From the NCBI GenBank assembly GCA_965229765.1, contig CBDDJT010000004.1:1364001-1428000 (forward strand): a stretch of DNA of 64,000 nt. The letters are read 5' to 3'. The notes beneath the pieces were generated by a model. The model was not told the origin of the DNA, did no database searches, and saw nothing but the letters and a program-made list of their open reading frames with translations. The DNA comes from ASV31 sp965229765 (GTDB taxonomy: Bacteria; Pseudomonadota; Alphaproteobacteria; Rhodobacterales; Rhodobacteraceae). Shown in pieces: positions 32,745 to 41,229 of this stretch. The translations under genes were made by a program, and so were the position numbers. Numbering within the stretch: the first letter of the stretch is position 1; the number at the start of each line of letters is the position of its first letter.

Positions 32745-34361
32745 ATGATGACTGATCGCCCCAACATTCTCTTGATCATGGCCGACCAGTTGGCCCCTCA
32801 GGCTTTGCGCTGCTACGGCAACTCTGTCAGCAAGACGCCTAACCTCGACCGGCTCGCCGCGCGAAGTGTGGTTTTCGACAACGCGTACTGCAATTACCCG
32901 CTTTGCGTTCCCTCGCGCGCTTCGATGATGTCCGGGCGGCTGACGCCTGCGATCAAGGTCTGGGACAATGCCTGCGAGTTGCCGTCCAGTCAGCCGACCA
33001 TGGCGCACCACCTGCGCCATCTCGGGTATCACACGGTCTTGTCGGGCAAGATGCATTTCATCGGGCCAGATCAGTTGCACGGCTTCGACGAGCGCACGGT
33101 AACGGATGTCTATCCTTCGGATTTCGACTGGGTCGCCGATTGGAATGCCGGCCCGGCCTTTGTGCCTTCGGCCACCGGTATGAACGGCGTGGTCGAGGCG
33201 GGGCCTGCGGCGCGCACCTTGCAGGAAGACTATGACGAGGACGTGTCTCATGCCGCGGTGCAGGCGATCTTTGATCTTGCCCGGCGCGATGGCGGACAGC
33301 CTTGGTTCCAGATTGCATCGTTTACGAGCCCGCATACGCCGTTTGTCGCGGGAAAGGAGTATTGGGACCGCTACGACCCGGACGAGATCGACATGCCACG
33401 CGTCGGCGCGCTCCCTTTCGAAGAGCTTGATTATGCGTCGCGTGCGCTTTTCTTCGCCCATGGTCGACACCGTCACCGCGTGACGGAGGACGACCTTCGC
33501 CGCTCGCGTCATGGATACTACGCGATGATTTCTTTCATCGACGACAAAGTTGGCGAACTCATGCGAGCCTTGGCGGCGAGCGGACAATCAGAAAACACCA
33601 TCGTCCTTTTCTGCGCCGACCATGGCGAGATGCTGGGCGAGCGTGGCATGTGGTTCAAGCAGAGCTTCTTTGAATGGTCGGCGCGGGTGCCGCTGATGAT
33701 CGCGGCTCCTCAGCACAAACATGGCCGGGTGAAAGACTGCGTCTCGCTCGTTGATCTCCTGCCGACGCTGGTCGAGTTGGGCGGGGGAAAGGTTTCGGTG
33801 GGCTGCGATGGCGAAAGCCTGATGCCGGCCCTGGTGGGGGGCAAGCTCCGTGACATTGCGATCTGTGACTATTCGGGGATCGGACCCTGCGTTCCGCATC
33901 GCATGGTCAGGCAAGGAGGCTTCAAGCTGATCTATACGCACAATTCGCCTGATCTATTGTTCGATCTGGAAGCCGACCCGGACGAGTTGTGCAATCTCGC
34001 CCAGGATCCTGCCCATGCCGACACTTTGCGAAGATTGAAACACCTGCTCATGGACGGCTGGAACCCGGATGACGTCGAAATCGAGATCCGCACGAGCCAA
34101 GCCGAGCGCCTGTTTCTCAAGGCCACCCCGGGTGCGCCGCCAGCATGGGATTTCATTGCGCGTGCCGGAGACGAGGCGCGGTATGTGCGGCGCGGTTCGG
34201 GCGGCGTCGATGGGACCAAGGCCAACCGGCGCCTGCCGCGTGTCGCACCTGTCGAGCCACATTTTCCGGCGATCTCGCAGGAAGACGTCGCAGCGATGAT
34301 CGACGGGCGCATGCCCTTGCCGGGCCATCTCTGCACGGATGCGGAGGGCGTGAGTTCGTGA
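32745..34361 (+). CDS. Choline-sulfatase-like cytosolic sulfatase, 538 aa
   Basis: A type I sulfatase with the formylglycine motif LCVPSRAS (C54), SGKMHFIGPDQLHGFDE (a run highly typical of choline sulfatases), DVYPSDFDW, FTSPHTPFV and CADHGEMLGERG. No signal peptide is present. The BetC-like body suggests a small sulfate ester, but the long C-terminal tail (residues about 440-538) and the companion enzymes differ from a standard bet operon. The product alcohol would be oxidised by the GMC and aldehyde dehydrogenase encoded just upstream. The start is ATG 32745, one base after the previous stop, with GAAGG upstream. Confidence 0.85.
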   Translation: MMTDRPNILLIMADQLAPQALRCYGNSVSKTPNLDRLAARSVVFDNAYCNYPLCVPSRASMMSGRLTPAIKVWDNACELPSSQPTMAHHLRHLGYHTVLSGKMHFIGPDQLHGFDERTVTDVYPSDFDWVADWNAGPAFVPSATGMNGVVEAGPAARTLQEDYDEDVSHAAVQAIFDLARRDGGQPWFQIASFTSPHTPFVAGKEYWDRYDPDEIDMPRVGALPFEELDYASRALFFAHGRHRHRVTEDDLRRSRHGYYAMISFIDDKVGELMRALAASGQSENTIVLFCADHGEMLGERGMWFKQSFFEWSARVPLMIAAPQHKHGRVKDCVSLVDLLPTLVELGGGKVSVGCDGESLMPALVGGKLRDIAICDYSGIGPCVPHRMVRQGGFKLIYTHNSPDLLFDLEADPDELCNLAQDPAHADTLRRLKHLLMDGWNPDDVEIEIRTSQAERLFLKATPGAPPAWDFIARAGDEARYVRRGSGGVDGTKANRRLPRVAPVEPHFPAISQEDVAAMIDGRMPLPGHLCTDAEGVSS

Positions 34362-34379
34362 TCGACGCCCGCACAACCT

Positions 34380-34407
34380 GGTCAGCGCGCCCTTTTTCGC
34401 GCCGACC
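34380..34407 (+). terminator. Possible terminator hairpin of the GMC-ALDH-sulfatase operon
   Basis: GGTC-a-GCGCG pairs with CGCGC-c-GACC around an 8-base loop containing five Ts, 18 bp after the sulfatase stop. The T-run is in the loop rather than after the stem, so this is not a textbook terminator. Confidence 0.4.
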
Positions 34408-34456
34408 GAGATGTCCTTCTTGACAGGCGGAATGTGTCTGCATTCTATACTAACAG

Positions 34457-35719
34457 ATGGTTAAAAAAGAATCCTCAAGCGCTACACCCTCAAGTCTGCG
34501 CAGAACTCACAGGAGTTTCATGCTGAGCCGCATCCACGCTCAGCCAGGTATTTCGCGCGCCGAACTGGCCCGCGTTTTCGGATTCTCCGAGATGGCGGCG
34601 ACCCGAATTGCGCGCGATCTTCTGGGGGCGGGCCTGATCGAGGAATCCACCCTGACCGAGCCGGGGGAGCAAAAGCGCCGTCGGCTCGGGCGTCCAAAAA
34701 TCGGACTGAGGATCAATCCCGACGGCGCTTACGCGGCGGGTATCACGGTTTCCGCATATTACTCTGAAGTCTCGATCTGCGACGCCAACGGCAAGACGAT
34801 CGCGCGACGTGAATTCGTCAACGGATCCTTCACGGATGTTGCGGAAACGGCGCGAAGGTACTCTGGAGCGCTGCTGGCGCTCATCAGGGATACCGGTATC
34901 AACTGGGCCCGCATCGTCGGTGTCGGGGTGGCGCTGTCCGCCAAGACGAACCCGGACGAGACTTCGAGCATACGCTCGGAAATCTTTGGCTGGAGTGACG
35001 ACGGCGGCCGTTTCTGGGACGAGATACGCGCCAATACCGGACTGCCGGTCATTGTCGAGAATATCGCGAACGCGCTCGCGCTTTCCGAAATGCGGTTCGG
35101 GGTCGCCCGGGACGTCTCGGAATTCGTGCTGGTTCACGTTGCGACCCTTGCCGGGGTTGGAGTGGTTTCGGATCACAGGATCGTTCGCGGGTCCAAGGGA
35201 GACGCGGGGCGGATCGGTCACTTCCGCAGCACGAGATCGCAACTGCGATGCACGTGCGGACGCGATGACTGCATCAACCTCTCGGCAACCGGTTTCGGAA
35301 TTCTGGGCAAGGCCGGAATGCTCGACAGCGCCGCGTTCGATCCCGCAAAGCTTTCCGGCTACGCCAGGTCCCTCGTCGATGTGGTCGATGATCCCGCGAA
35401 CGCGTCTCTCTTGAAGGCATCAGGCAGGCAACTGGCGAGCGCCCTCGATTCGGTCGCCAAGCTTCTGGCGCCGGAACTGATCGTGATCAGCGGAATTCTG
35501 GGCGCCGAAGAGAGCTATTTCGAGGGAACACTGGGCGAGATGACCAAGAACTTCGGTTACGGGCCAGAGAGCGGTTTTCTGCTCGTCAAGGGTCAGCTCT
35601 CACCACTTGATGCGGCCTCGCTGATCGCGCTGCATGCCTATTGCTACTCCGATCAACTGGATCTGGACCGCCTCGTGGAGAGCACGGAAGGAGATGGCGC
35701 CGATGTCGTCAATGCTTAG
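34457..35719 (+). CDS. ROK-family transcriptional regulator (NagC/XylR type), 420 aa
   Basis: An N-terminal winged helix (residues about 15-65, RRTHRSFMLSRIHAQPGISR through ARDLLGAGLIEES) is joined to a ROK sugar-kinase-like domain. The zinc motif of the family is seen as CTCGRDDCINL, but the ATP-binding glycine loop and the usual GHM-His motif are degenerate (GRIGHFRSTRSQL), as expected for a regulator rather than a kinase. It precedes and overlaps the TRAP-TAXI permease gene by 17 bp, so it probably regulates that operon in response to the imported compound or its sugar-like breakdown product. Confidence 0.85.
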   Translation: MVKKESSSATPSSLRRTHRSFMLSRIHAQPGISRAELARVFGFSEMAATRIARDLLGAGLIEESTLTEPGEQKRRRLGRPKIGLRINPDGAYAAGITVSAYYSEVSICDANGKTIARREFVNGSFTDVAETARRYSGALLALIRDTGINWARIVGVGVALSAKTNPDETSSIRSEIFGWSDDGGRFWDEIRANTGLPVIVENIANALALSEMRFGVARDVSEFVLVHVATLAGVGVVSDHRIVRGSKGDAGRIGHFRSTRSQLRCTCGRDDCINLSATGFGILGKAGMLDSAAFDPAKLSGYARSLVDVVDDPANASLLKASGRQLASALDSVAKLLAPELIVISGILGAEESYFEGTLGEMTKNFGYGPESGFLLVKGQLSPLDAASLIALHAYCYSDQLDLDRLVESTEGDGADVVNA

Positions 35720-37649
35720 CGGGCGCCTTGATACCGTTTTTCTCTGGGCGATCGGTCTTGTGTCCACGCTTCTCGTTGGCCTGACCCTTTATACGGCCTA
35801 TTTCGGCGTCTTTCCCGATGGCCTCCAGCGCAGCGGTCACCTGCTGCTCGTCCTGGCGCTCGTCTATATCGGCGCGTTGAGGTCGTCTTTCAAGCACGAC
35901 AACGGCGCCTTGGCGGTCGTCCGGCGATTGTGGATTGTCGTCGTGCTCGCCGCGGGCCTGCTCGCGACGGGACATCACCTTGTGAATTTCGACGCGATCA
36001 ATGATCGGTGGGGCCAGATCACGGATTATGAAATCGTCTTCGCCGCGCTGCTCCTGATCGCCCTCTTCGATGCATGCCGCCGGACGATCGGCTGGCCGAT
36101 CGTCATCCTCGCATCTCTCTTTATCGCCTATGGGCTTCTGGGCGCCTATCTTCCCGATGGCCTTGCCCACAGGGGCTACTCGATAAAGCGCGTCACGGCA
36201 CAGCTCTACCTTGGCGGCGGCGGTATCTTCGGGACGCCTTTGGGCGTCAGCGCGACCTTCGTGACAGGCGTCGTCGTGCTCGGCGCGCTACTTGAAAAAA
36301 CCGGCGCAGGTCAGGTCCTGATGGATTTCGCGACAGGCCTGACCGGTCGCATGCGCGGCGGGCCCGCCAAGGCGGCCGTCGTCGGGTCGAGCCTGATGGG
36401 CATGATCTCGGGCACGGCCGTGGCCAATGTCCTGACGACCGGACCGATCTCGATTCCGCTGATGCGCAAGAGCGGCTACCGAAATGAGGCGGCAGGCGCC
36501 ATCGAAGCCGTTGCCTCGACCGGGGGTCAACTGATGCCGCCTGTCATGGGCGCGGCCGCATTCATCATGGCTGAGTTTACCGAGACCTCCTACCTGACGA
36601 TCGCCAAGGCGGCGTTCCTTCCGGCGGTCGTGTTCTATGCCGTCCTGCTGGCCATGGTTCACTTCGAGGCCGTCAAACGGAACATCCCGCTTCTCAGGGA
36701 TGCAGGATCGATCATCGACTGGGGGTCGATCGCCCGCCGCACCTACCTTCTTGCCCCGCTGCCAGTCTTCATATCGATGCTGCTGAACGGCTATTCGATC
36801 ATGCTGTCATCCTTCTGGGCGATCACGGCCTCGGTGCTGGTGAGCTATCTCAGCCGTGCGACGGCGCTGACGCCACGCCGGTTGGTCGACACCGCTGTCT
36901 CGGCGGCGCATGCGGTCATCCCCGTTGCCATCGCCTGTGCGGCGGCGGGGACGATTATCGGGATCATCACCCTTACCGGTGTCGGCCTCAAATTCTCAAC
37001 GCTTGTCGTCCTGCTTTCGGGCGGACAACTCCCCCTTGCCCTGATTCTGACAATGCTGACCTGCATCGTGCTCGGTATGGGCTTGCCGACCGCGGCAGCC
37101 TATATCCTCGTGGCGACCCTTGTGGCGCCTGCGCTGGTCGATATGGGCGTCGGCCTCCTTGCCGCGCATCTTTTCGTGCTCTATTCCGCGATGCTGTCCT
37201 CGATTACCCCGCCGGTCGCGCTTGCGGCCTATGCGGCGGCGTCGATCTCGCAGGGCAATCCGCTGAAAATCGCGGTGCTCGCCTGTCAATTCGGCATGGG
37301 CGCTTTCGCAGTGCCCTATTTCTTCGTCTACGATCCGGCGCTTCTGGCCATCGATGTGACATGGATACAGGTGGTTCTGTCATTCCTGACCGCAATCGCC
37401 GGCGGCGTCGCCGCGAGCATCGCCATGATCGGTACGTTCGCCCACCGGCTCTCGTGGATCGAACGCCTTCTCTTCGCCGCCGCCGCGATCTGCTTCCTCA
37501 GCGCCAACTGGATGACCGATTTCGTCGGCCTCGCGCTCTCGATCGCACTTATCGCGTGGGACATCCGGCGCCCCGACGCTCCAGAGAAACGAACCAAAGA
37601 AATCGACAGTGAACCGATCACCAACACAAACCAGGGAGAAATCCAATGA
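35703..37649 (+). CDS. TRAP-TAXI transporter fused permease, 648 aa
   Basis: A single long membrane protein combining the small (4-span) and large (12-span) TRAP permease parts, as is usual for the TAXI subgroup. The large part has GTPLGVSATFVTGVVVLGAL, the repeated MGMISGTAVANVLTTG and VASTGGQLMPPVMGAAAF motifs, and MGLPTAAAYILVATL. It would import an anionic substrate with Na+ or H+. The ATG at 35703 is chosen because AAGGAG lies 9 bp upstream; an ATG at 35694 sits directly against that site. Its stop overlaps the ATG of the binding protein (ATGA). Confidence 0.87.
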   Translation: MSSMLSGRLDTVFLWAIGLVSTLLVGLTLYTAYFGVFPDGLQRSGHLLLVLALVYIGALRSSFKHDNGALAVVRRLWIVVVLAAGLLATGHHLVNFDAINDRWGQITDYEIVFAALLLIALFDACRRTIGWPIVILASLFIAYGLLGAYLPDGLAHRGYSIKRVTAQLYLGGGGIFGTPLGVSATFVTGVVVLGALLEKTGAGQVLMDFATGLTGRMRGGPAKAAVVGSSLMGMISGTAVANVLTTGPISIPLMRKSGYRNEAAGAIEAVASTGGQLMPPVMGAAAFIMAEFTETSYLTIAKAAFLPAVVFYAVLLAMVHFEAVKRNIPLLRDAGSIIDWGSIARRTYLLAPLPVFISMLLNGYSIMLSSFWAITASVLVSYLSRATALTPRRLVDTAVSAAHAVIPVAIACAAAGTIIGIITLTGVGLKFSTLVVLLSGGQLPLALILTMLTCIVLGMGLPTAAAYILVATLVAPALVDMGVGLLAAHLFVLYSAMLSSITPPVALAAYAAASISQGNPLKIAVLACQFGMGAFAVPYFFVYDPALLAIDVTWIQVVLSFLTAIAGGVAASIAMIGTFAHRLSWIERLLFAAAAICFLSANWMTDFVGLALSIALIAWDIRRPDAPEKRTKEIDSEPITNTNQGEIQ

Positions 37650-38620
37650 AACATCTACTGAGAAATTCGGTGCTTGCCGCGGCAACCGCGCTCGCCCCGG
37701 TTGCGGCACAGGCAGAGTTCCTGTCCATAGGTTCCTGCCCGGTGGGGTGCACGGCCTACACGTGGTCAGCGGGGATCGCTGACGTGATCAACAGAAACGT
37801 CGAAGGCATAGAAGCCACCGCCGAAGAGACCAAGGGCTACGTTGCCAATATCCTGCTTCTGCAGGACGGAGAACTTGAGGCGTCCATGGCGACATCCCTG
37901 TCGTCGTTCCAGGCTTATGCGGCGACGGGGCCCTATGCGGGCAGCGAGCCGGGCAAGATCTTGTCATGGATGTCCATCGCGCCAGTCGCCATGCACATCA
38001 TTACCTTGGAGGGTAGCGGCATCGAAAGCCCTGCGGACTTGGTGGGCAAGCGCATCGGAATGGGTCAGCCGGGCGGTGTGTCGATGCTCGACGCCGATGC
38101 AATGATGGGACTGCTCGCAGGGGACGATTTCGAGCCTTTCCGGGTCCGTCTTGGTGACATGGTCAACATGCTTTCGGACGGCAACATCGATGCCGCGCTC
38201 TGGAACGGCTCGTTCCCGCTTCCGCCGGTGATCCAACTGGCCGCGCAGCGCGATCTAAAGCTCATTCCGGTGGACGATGAGACCTTTGCAACCATCAGCG
38301 CGGAGTATCCGCCCTATTTCCGGCTTTCGATCCCAGGCGGCACGTATGAGGACGTGGCCGTAGACACGCCGACCTACGGGCTTGCAAACGGCCTTGTGAT
38401 CTCGGCGGACGTTCCAGAGGAACGGGTCTACGAGATGACGAAGGCGATCATGGAAAGCCTCGATGAACTGGCCGGCGTGCACCCGGCTTTTGGCAGGGTC
38501 AGCAAGGAAACGGTTCTGAACGGGTTCGGAGCGCCGCTTCACCCGGGCGCATTGCGCTATTATCGCGAAGTCGGAGTCCCCGGCATTGAGGAGTTCGTTG
38601 CAAGAACTTCCGGAAGCTGA
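37646..38620 (+). CDS. TAXI-family TRAP periplasmic binding protein, 324 aa
   Basis: A signal peptide covers residues 1-23 (LLRNSVLAAATALAPVAAQA), and the mature protein begins EFLSIGSCPVGCTAYTWSAG, a TAXI-type glycine/serine binding-loop start with two extra cysteines. Later regions (LEGSGIESPADLVGKRIGMG; IDAALWNGSFPLPPVIQLA) are standard for the family. It is coupled by ATGA to the fused permease and followed by a strong stem-loop and a sulfatase gene, so it probably binds the sulfate ester that this sulfatase cleaves (inference). Confidence 0.87.
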   Translation: MKHLLRNSVLAAATALAPVAAQAEFLSIGSCPVGCTAYTWSAGIADVINRNVEGIEATAEETKGYVANILLLQDGELEASMATSLSSFQAYAATGPYAGSEPGKILSWMSIAPVAMHIITLEGSGIESPADLVGKRIGMGQPGGVSMLDADAMMGLLAGDDFEPFRVRLGDMVNMLSDGNIDAALWNGSFPLPPVIQLAAQRDLKLIPVDDETFATISAEYPPYFRLSIPGGTYEDVAVDTPTYGLANGLVISADVPEERVYEMTKAIMESLDELAGVHPAFGRVSKETVLNGFGAPLHPGALRYYREVGVPGIEEFVARTSGS

Positions 38621-38634
38621 ACAAGACTAGATCA

Positions 38635-38660
38635 GTTGCCCGACCTTGTCGTCGGGCAAC
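38635..38660 (+). other. Intercistronic stem-loop after the TAXI binding-protein gene
   Basis: GTTGCCCGAC pairs perfectly with GTCGGGCAAC around the loop CTTGTC; an outer A-T pair extends the stem to 11 bp. There is no T-tract. It sits 14 bp after the binding-protein stop and 24 bp before the sulfatase ATG. Confidence 0.75.
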
Positions 38661-38684
38661 TTCACCAATTCGGAAGGACGACGC

Positions 38685-40247
38685 ATGAGCCGCCCCAATA
38701 TCCTTGTCATTCAAGCGGATCAGATGACCGCGCTTTGCCTGTCTGCGTATGGAAAGCCCTACGCAATCACGCCGAACCTGGACCGGATGGCGGAAAACGG
38801 GACGACCTTCACCAATGCGTACTGCAACAACCCTGTCTGCGGGCCGTCGCGCGCGTCGATGATGACGGGGAGAATGCCTTCCGACATCGGGGTCTACGAC
38901 AACGGGGCCGAGTTCCTCCCGTCCGAACCCACCTTCGCGCATTATCTGCGGACGCTTGGGTACAAGACGACGCTATCGGGCAAAATGCATTTCGTCGGCC
39001 CTGATCAGCTTCACGGCTTCGAGGAAAGGCTTACAACAGACATCTACCCCTCGGATTTCGCTTGGACCATGGATTGGGACCGGACGGACGAGGCCTACGC
39101 GCCATCGGTCATGAGCCTGCTCAGTGTCGTGGAAGCCGGATACTGCGAGCGGAATCTACAGCTCGACTATGACGAAGAGGTATTCATCGCGGCGCGCAAG
39201 GAGCTATATGACCACGCACGTTCGACGGACGACCGCCCGTTCATGCTCCACGTCTCGTTCACGCAGCCTCACAACCCTTTCGTCGCCGGACGCAAGTACT
39301 GGGACATGTACGAAGGCCGCGACATTCCCGAGCCGGAGGTTCCCTACATTCCCTATGAAGACCGGGATCCATGGTCGCAGCGCTACTTCATGACCATCCG
39401 GCAGGACGAGTTCGACATTACTCCAGAGCAGCTTTACAATTCGCGCCGCGGCTACTTCGCGATGGTCACCCATATCGATGAATTGGTCGGGGGCCTGATC
39501 GAGACGCTGGAAAGCATCGGCCAGCGCGACAACACCTACGTCATCTTCACGTCGGATCATGGCGAAATGCTGGGCGAACGCGGCATGTGGTTCAAGTTCA
39601 ACCCGTACGAGGCATCGGTCAGGGTCCCCTTGATCATGCAAGGACCGGGCGTGAACGCCGGGCATAAGGACGCGGGTCTTGCTTCGTTGGTTGATCTCCT
39701 TCCCACATTCACGGACATCGCCAGCGACGGCCAGTTCAACGATTTCGTCACCCCGCGCGATGGGCGGAGCCTCTTTGACAGGCCCGAACCGGGTGGGCCA
39801 GAGGACCGCGTCTTCATCGAGTCGACCGGGGAAAGCCTGTATGGGCCCGCCCTGGTCATGATCGAGGGCCGCAAGAAGCTCGTGTACACGCGGACGGACC
39901 CGAAGATGTTCTTCGACCTAGAAAGCGATCCTCTTGAGTTGAACAATCTCGCCGACGCTCCCGAGCATCAGGAGCAGATCGAACGCATGTTGGACGCCAT
40001 GATGGAACGTTGGGATGAAATGGCGCTGGAAGAACGAATTCGCATCTCGCAGAAAAAACGCCTGTTCGTTCACGAAGCAATGAAGCAGGGGCGTTTCCCG
40101 ACATGGGACTATGGCCCGCACTATGACCCGGGAAAGGTCTACGTCAGGGGCGGGACGGATCCGAGCACGACGGCGACGAAGCAACGTGGTCGTTTCCCCT
40201 ACGTCCCCGTTACGCCGCCTCAATTCCCGCGGAGCGCAAAAAACTAG
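38685..40247 (+). CDS. Choline-sulfatase-like cytosolic sulfatase, 520 aa
   Basis: A second choline-sulfatase-like enzyme. It shows the formylglycine motif VCGPSRASMMTGR (C52), SGKMHFVGPDQLHGFEERL, TDIYPSDFAW, SFTQPHNPFV and FTSDHGEMLGERGMWFK. There is no signal peptide. It differs considerably from the sulfatase at 32745 and from that at 25622, so the three are probably specialised for different esters or expressed with different importers. GGAAGGA lies just upstream of the ATG. It closes the ROK/TRAP-TAXI operon; directly after its stop lies IS debris. Confidence 0.87.
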   Translation: MSRPNILVIQADQMTALCLSAYGKPYAITPNLDRMAENGTTFTNAYCNNPVCGPSRASMMTGRMPSDIGVYDNGAEFLPSEPTFAHYLRTLGYKTTLSGKMHFVGPDQLHGFEERLTTDIYPSDFAWTMDWDRTDEAYAPSVMSLLSVVEAGYCERNLQLDYDEEVFIAARKELYDHARSTDDRPFMLHVSFTQPHNPFVAGRKYWDMYEGRDIPEPEVPYIPYEDRDPWSQRYFMTIRQDEFDITPEQLYNSRRGYFAMVTHIDELVGGLIETLESIGQRDNTYVIFTSDHGEMLGERGMWFKFNPYEASVRVPLIMQGPGVNAGHKDAGLASLVDLLPTFTDIASDGQFNDFVTPRDGRSLFDRPEPGGPEDRVFIESTGESLYGPALVMIEGRKKLVYTRTDPKMFFDLESDPLELNNLADAPEHQEQIERMLDAMMERWDEMALEERIRISQKKRLFVHEAMKQGRFPTWDYGPHYDPGKVYVRGGTDPSTTATKQRGRFPYVPVTPPQFPRSAKN

Positions 40248-40576
40248 GGGACGGCCTGCGAGGAGTCACGGAATCCCCGGTCGTCGCGGGTCGGGTAGGT
40301 GCGACGCCGGATACGCCCCCGCTTCTGTAGCTGGAAGACGCTTTCGGCGACGGCGTTGTCGTGGCAGTTGCCGCGCCGGCTCATGCTGGGCTCGAGGCCG
40401 TGCTGGCGGAGAAACGTCTGCCATTCACGGCTGGTGAACTGGGAGCCCTGGACCGAATGCACCGTGATCCTGCCGGTCGGCTTTTGTTGCCACACAGCCA
40501 TCAGCAAGGCCTGCAAGGCGAGGTCGGCCGTCATGCGGGACTGGGCCGATCCCATTGCCCGGCAGGCGATTTGCAA
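40244..40576 (-). pseudogene. IS3-family OrfB fragment with mutated catalytic Asp
   Basis: The minus-strand frame MTADLALQALLMAVWQQKPT, VHSVQGSQFTSREWQTFLRQ and NCHDNAVAESVFQLQKR is the second half of an IS3 DDE integrase domain. The catalytic Asp of HSDQGSQF is replaced by Val (HSVQGS), and both ends are missing, so it is inactive. It abuts the stop of the sulfatase gene by 4 bp. Confidence 0.8.
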
Positions 40577-40593
40577 GGCGAATCTGCCCGAGA

Positions 40594-40680
40594 TGGACCT
40601 ACAACAACGAACGCCCCAACATGGGCATCGGCGGGGTTATACCCTCCATGAAGCTGAAACTGGCCGCGCAAGTTCTATGA
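40594..40680 (+). pseudogene. IS3-family OrfB, C-terminal fragment
   Basis: Twenty-eight codons in plus orientation, WTYNNERPNMGIGGVIPSMK, then LKLAAQVL and TGA, match the C-terminus of a different IS3-family transposase (the YNNERPN motif). No upstream part of that gene remains. It is another scrap in the 40.2-40.9 kb scar. Confidence 0.75.
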
Positions 40681-40705
40681 TCGCGCCCCGTTAGAACGGG
40701 GAGGA

Positions 40706-40855
40706 TTACCCCCCAGACTGCTTCAACCACTTGTACAGAGAATGCGTGCTGACGCCCAAACGCCGGGACACCTTCTGCACCGGATAACCCCGCACCGTGA
40801 TCTGATGCACCGCATCCCGCCTGAACTCGTTGCTGTAATTGCTTGTCCCCAGGTC
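40706..40855 (-). pseudogene. IS3-family OrfA, N-terminal half fragment
   Basis: The minus-strand frame SNYSNEFRRDAVHQITVRGY, PVQKVSRRLGVSTHSLYKWL and KQSGG, ending in TAA, is the helix-turn-helix of an IS3-family OrfA. It lacks a start codon and the C-terminal leucine-zipper half. It lies opposite and next to the OrfB fragment at 40594. Confidence 0.7.
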
Positions 40856-40860
40856 GGCCT

Positions 40861-41229
40861 CCTCGCCTCAAAGTTAGGCGGCGAAGCGTCTACAAATCTA
40901 GGGGCACCTCACCCTTTCCTGGACAATTGTCCCTCTAAGGGTGCGGGCGGAGAAAGCAACGGTTCCGCAGGAGGCCTTGTGATCGATGAAACCGGAGCCA
41001 TCGGAGAGCGGAGGGCAGGTCCTTTCTGGTTCAGGTGAGTTCCGGCCATGCGGCTTCGGAACTGGCTGCAAATTTCCCGGGGCACCGTCGCCCGAGCGAA
41101 GGGCGCGTCGCCGGCGGCGAACAGGAACTTATCGATCCCCTTTGCCTGGCGGCGTGGTTCGATGGCAGCGGGAACTTCGCGCCTCTCCATCACGTGCATG
41201 CGAGATGATTTTCGACCCGGCGGAACGGT
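40861..41229. other. Intergenic stretch after IS debris; nothing recognised
   Basis: About 370 bp between the last IS scrap and the TRAP/CMD operon. A minus-strand open frame (40909-41199) has a proline-rich tail and no resemblance to any family I know; it has no good ribosome site. It may be IS end sequence or decayed coding DNA. Confidence 0.4.

Noticed and set aside
29708..34361. Naming GMC-ALDH-sulfatase as a betA-betB-betC choline-sulfate operon
   Set aside because: Order is similar, but the GMC and ALDH sequences look like general alcohol and semialdehyde types, BetI and choline transporters are absent, and GntR/enolase partners point to another substrate. Kept as an alternative only.
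40909..41199. Minus-strand 96-codon frame next to the CMD gene
   Set aside because: No family, no convincing ribosome site, a proline-rich tail that reads like non-coding DNA, and location beside IS debris.
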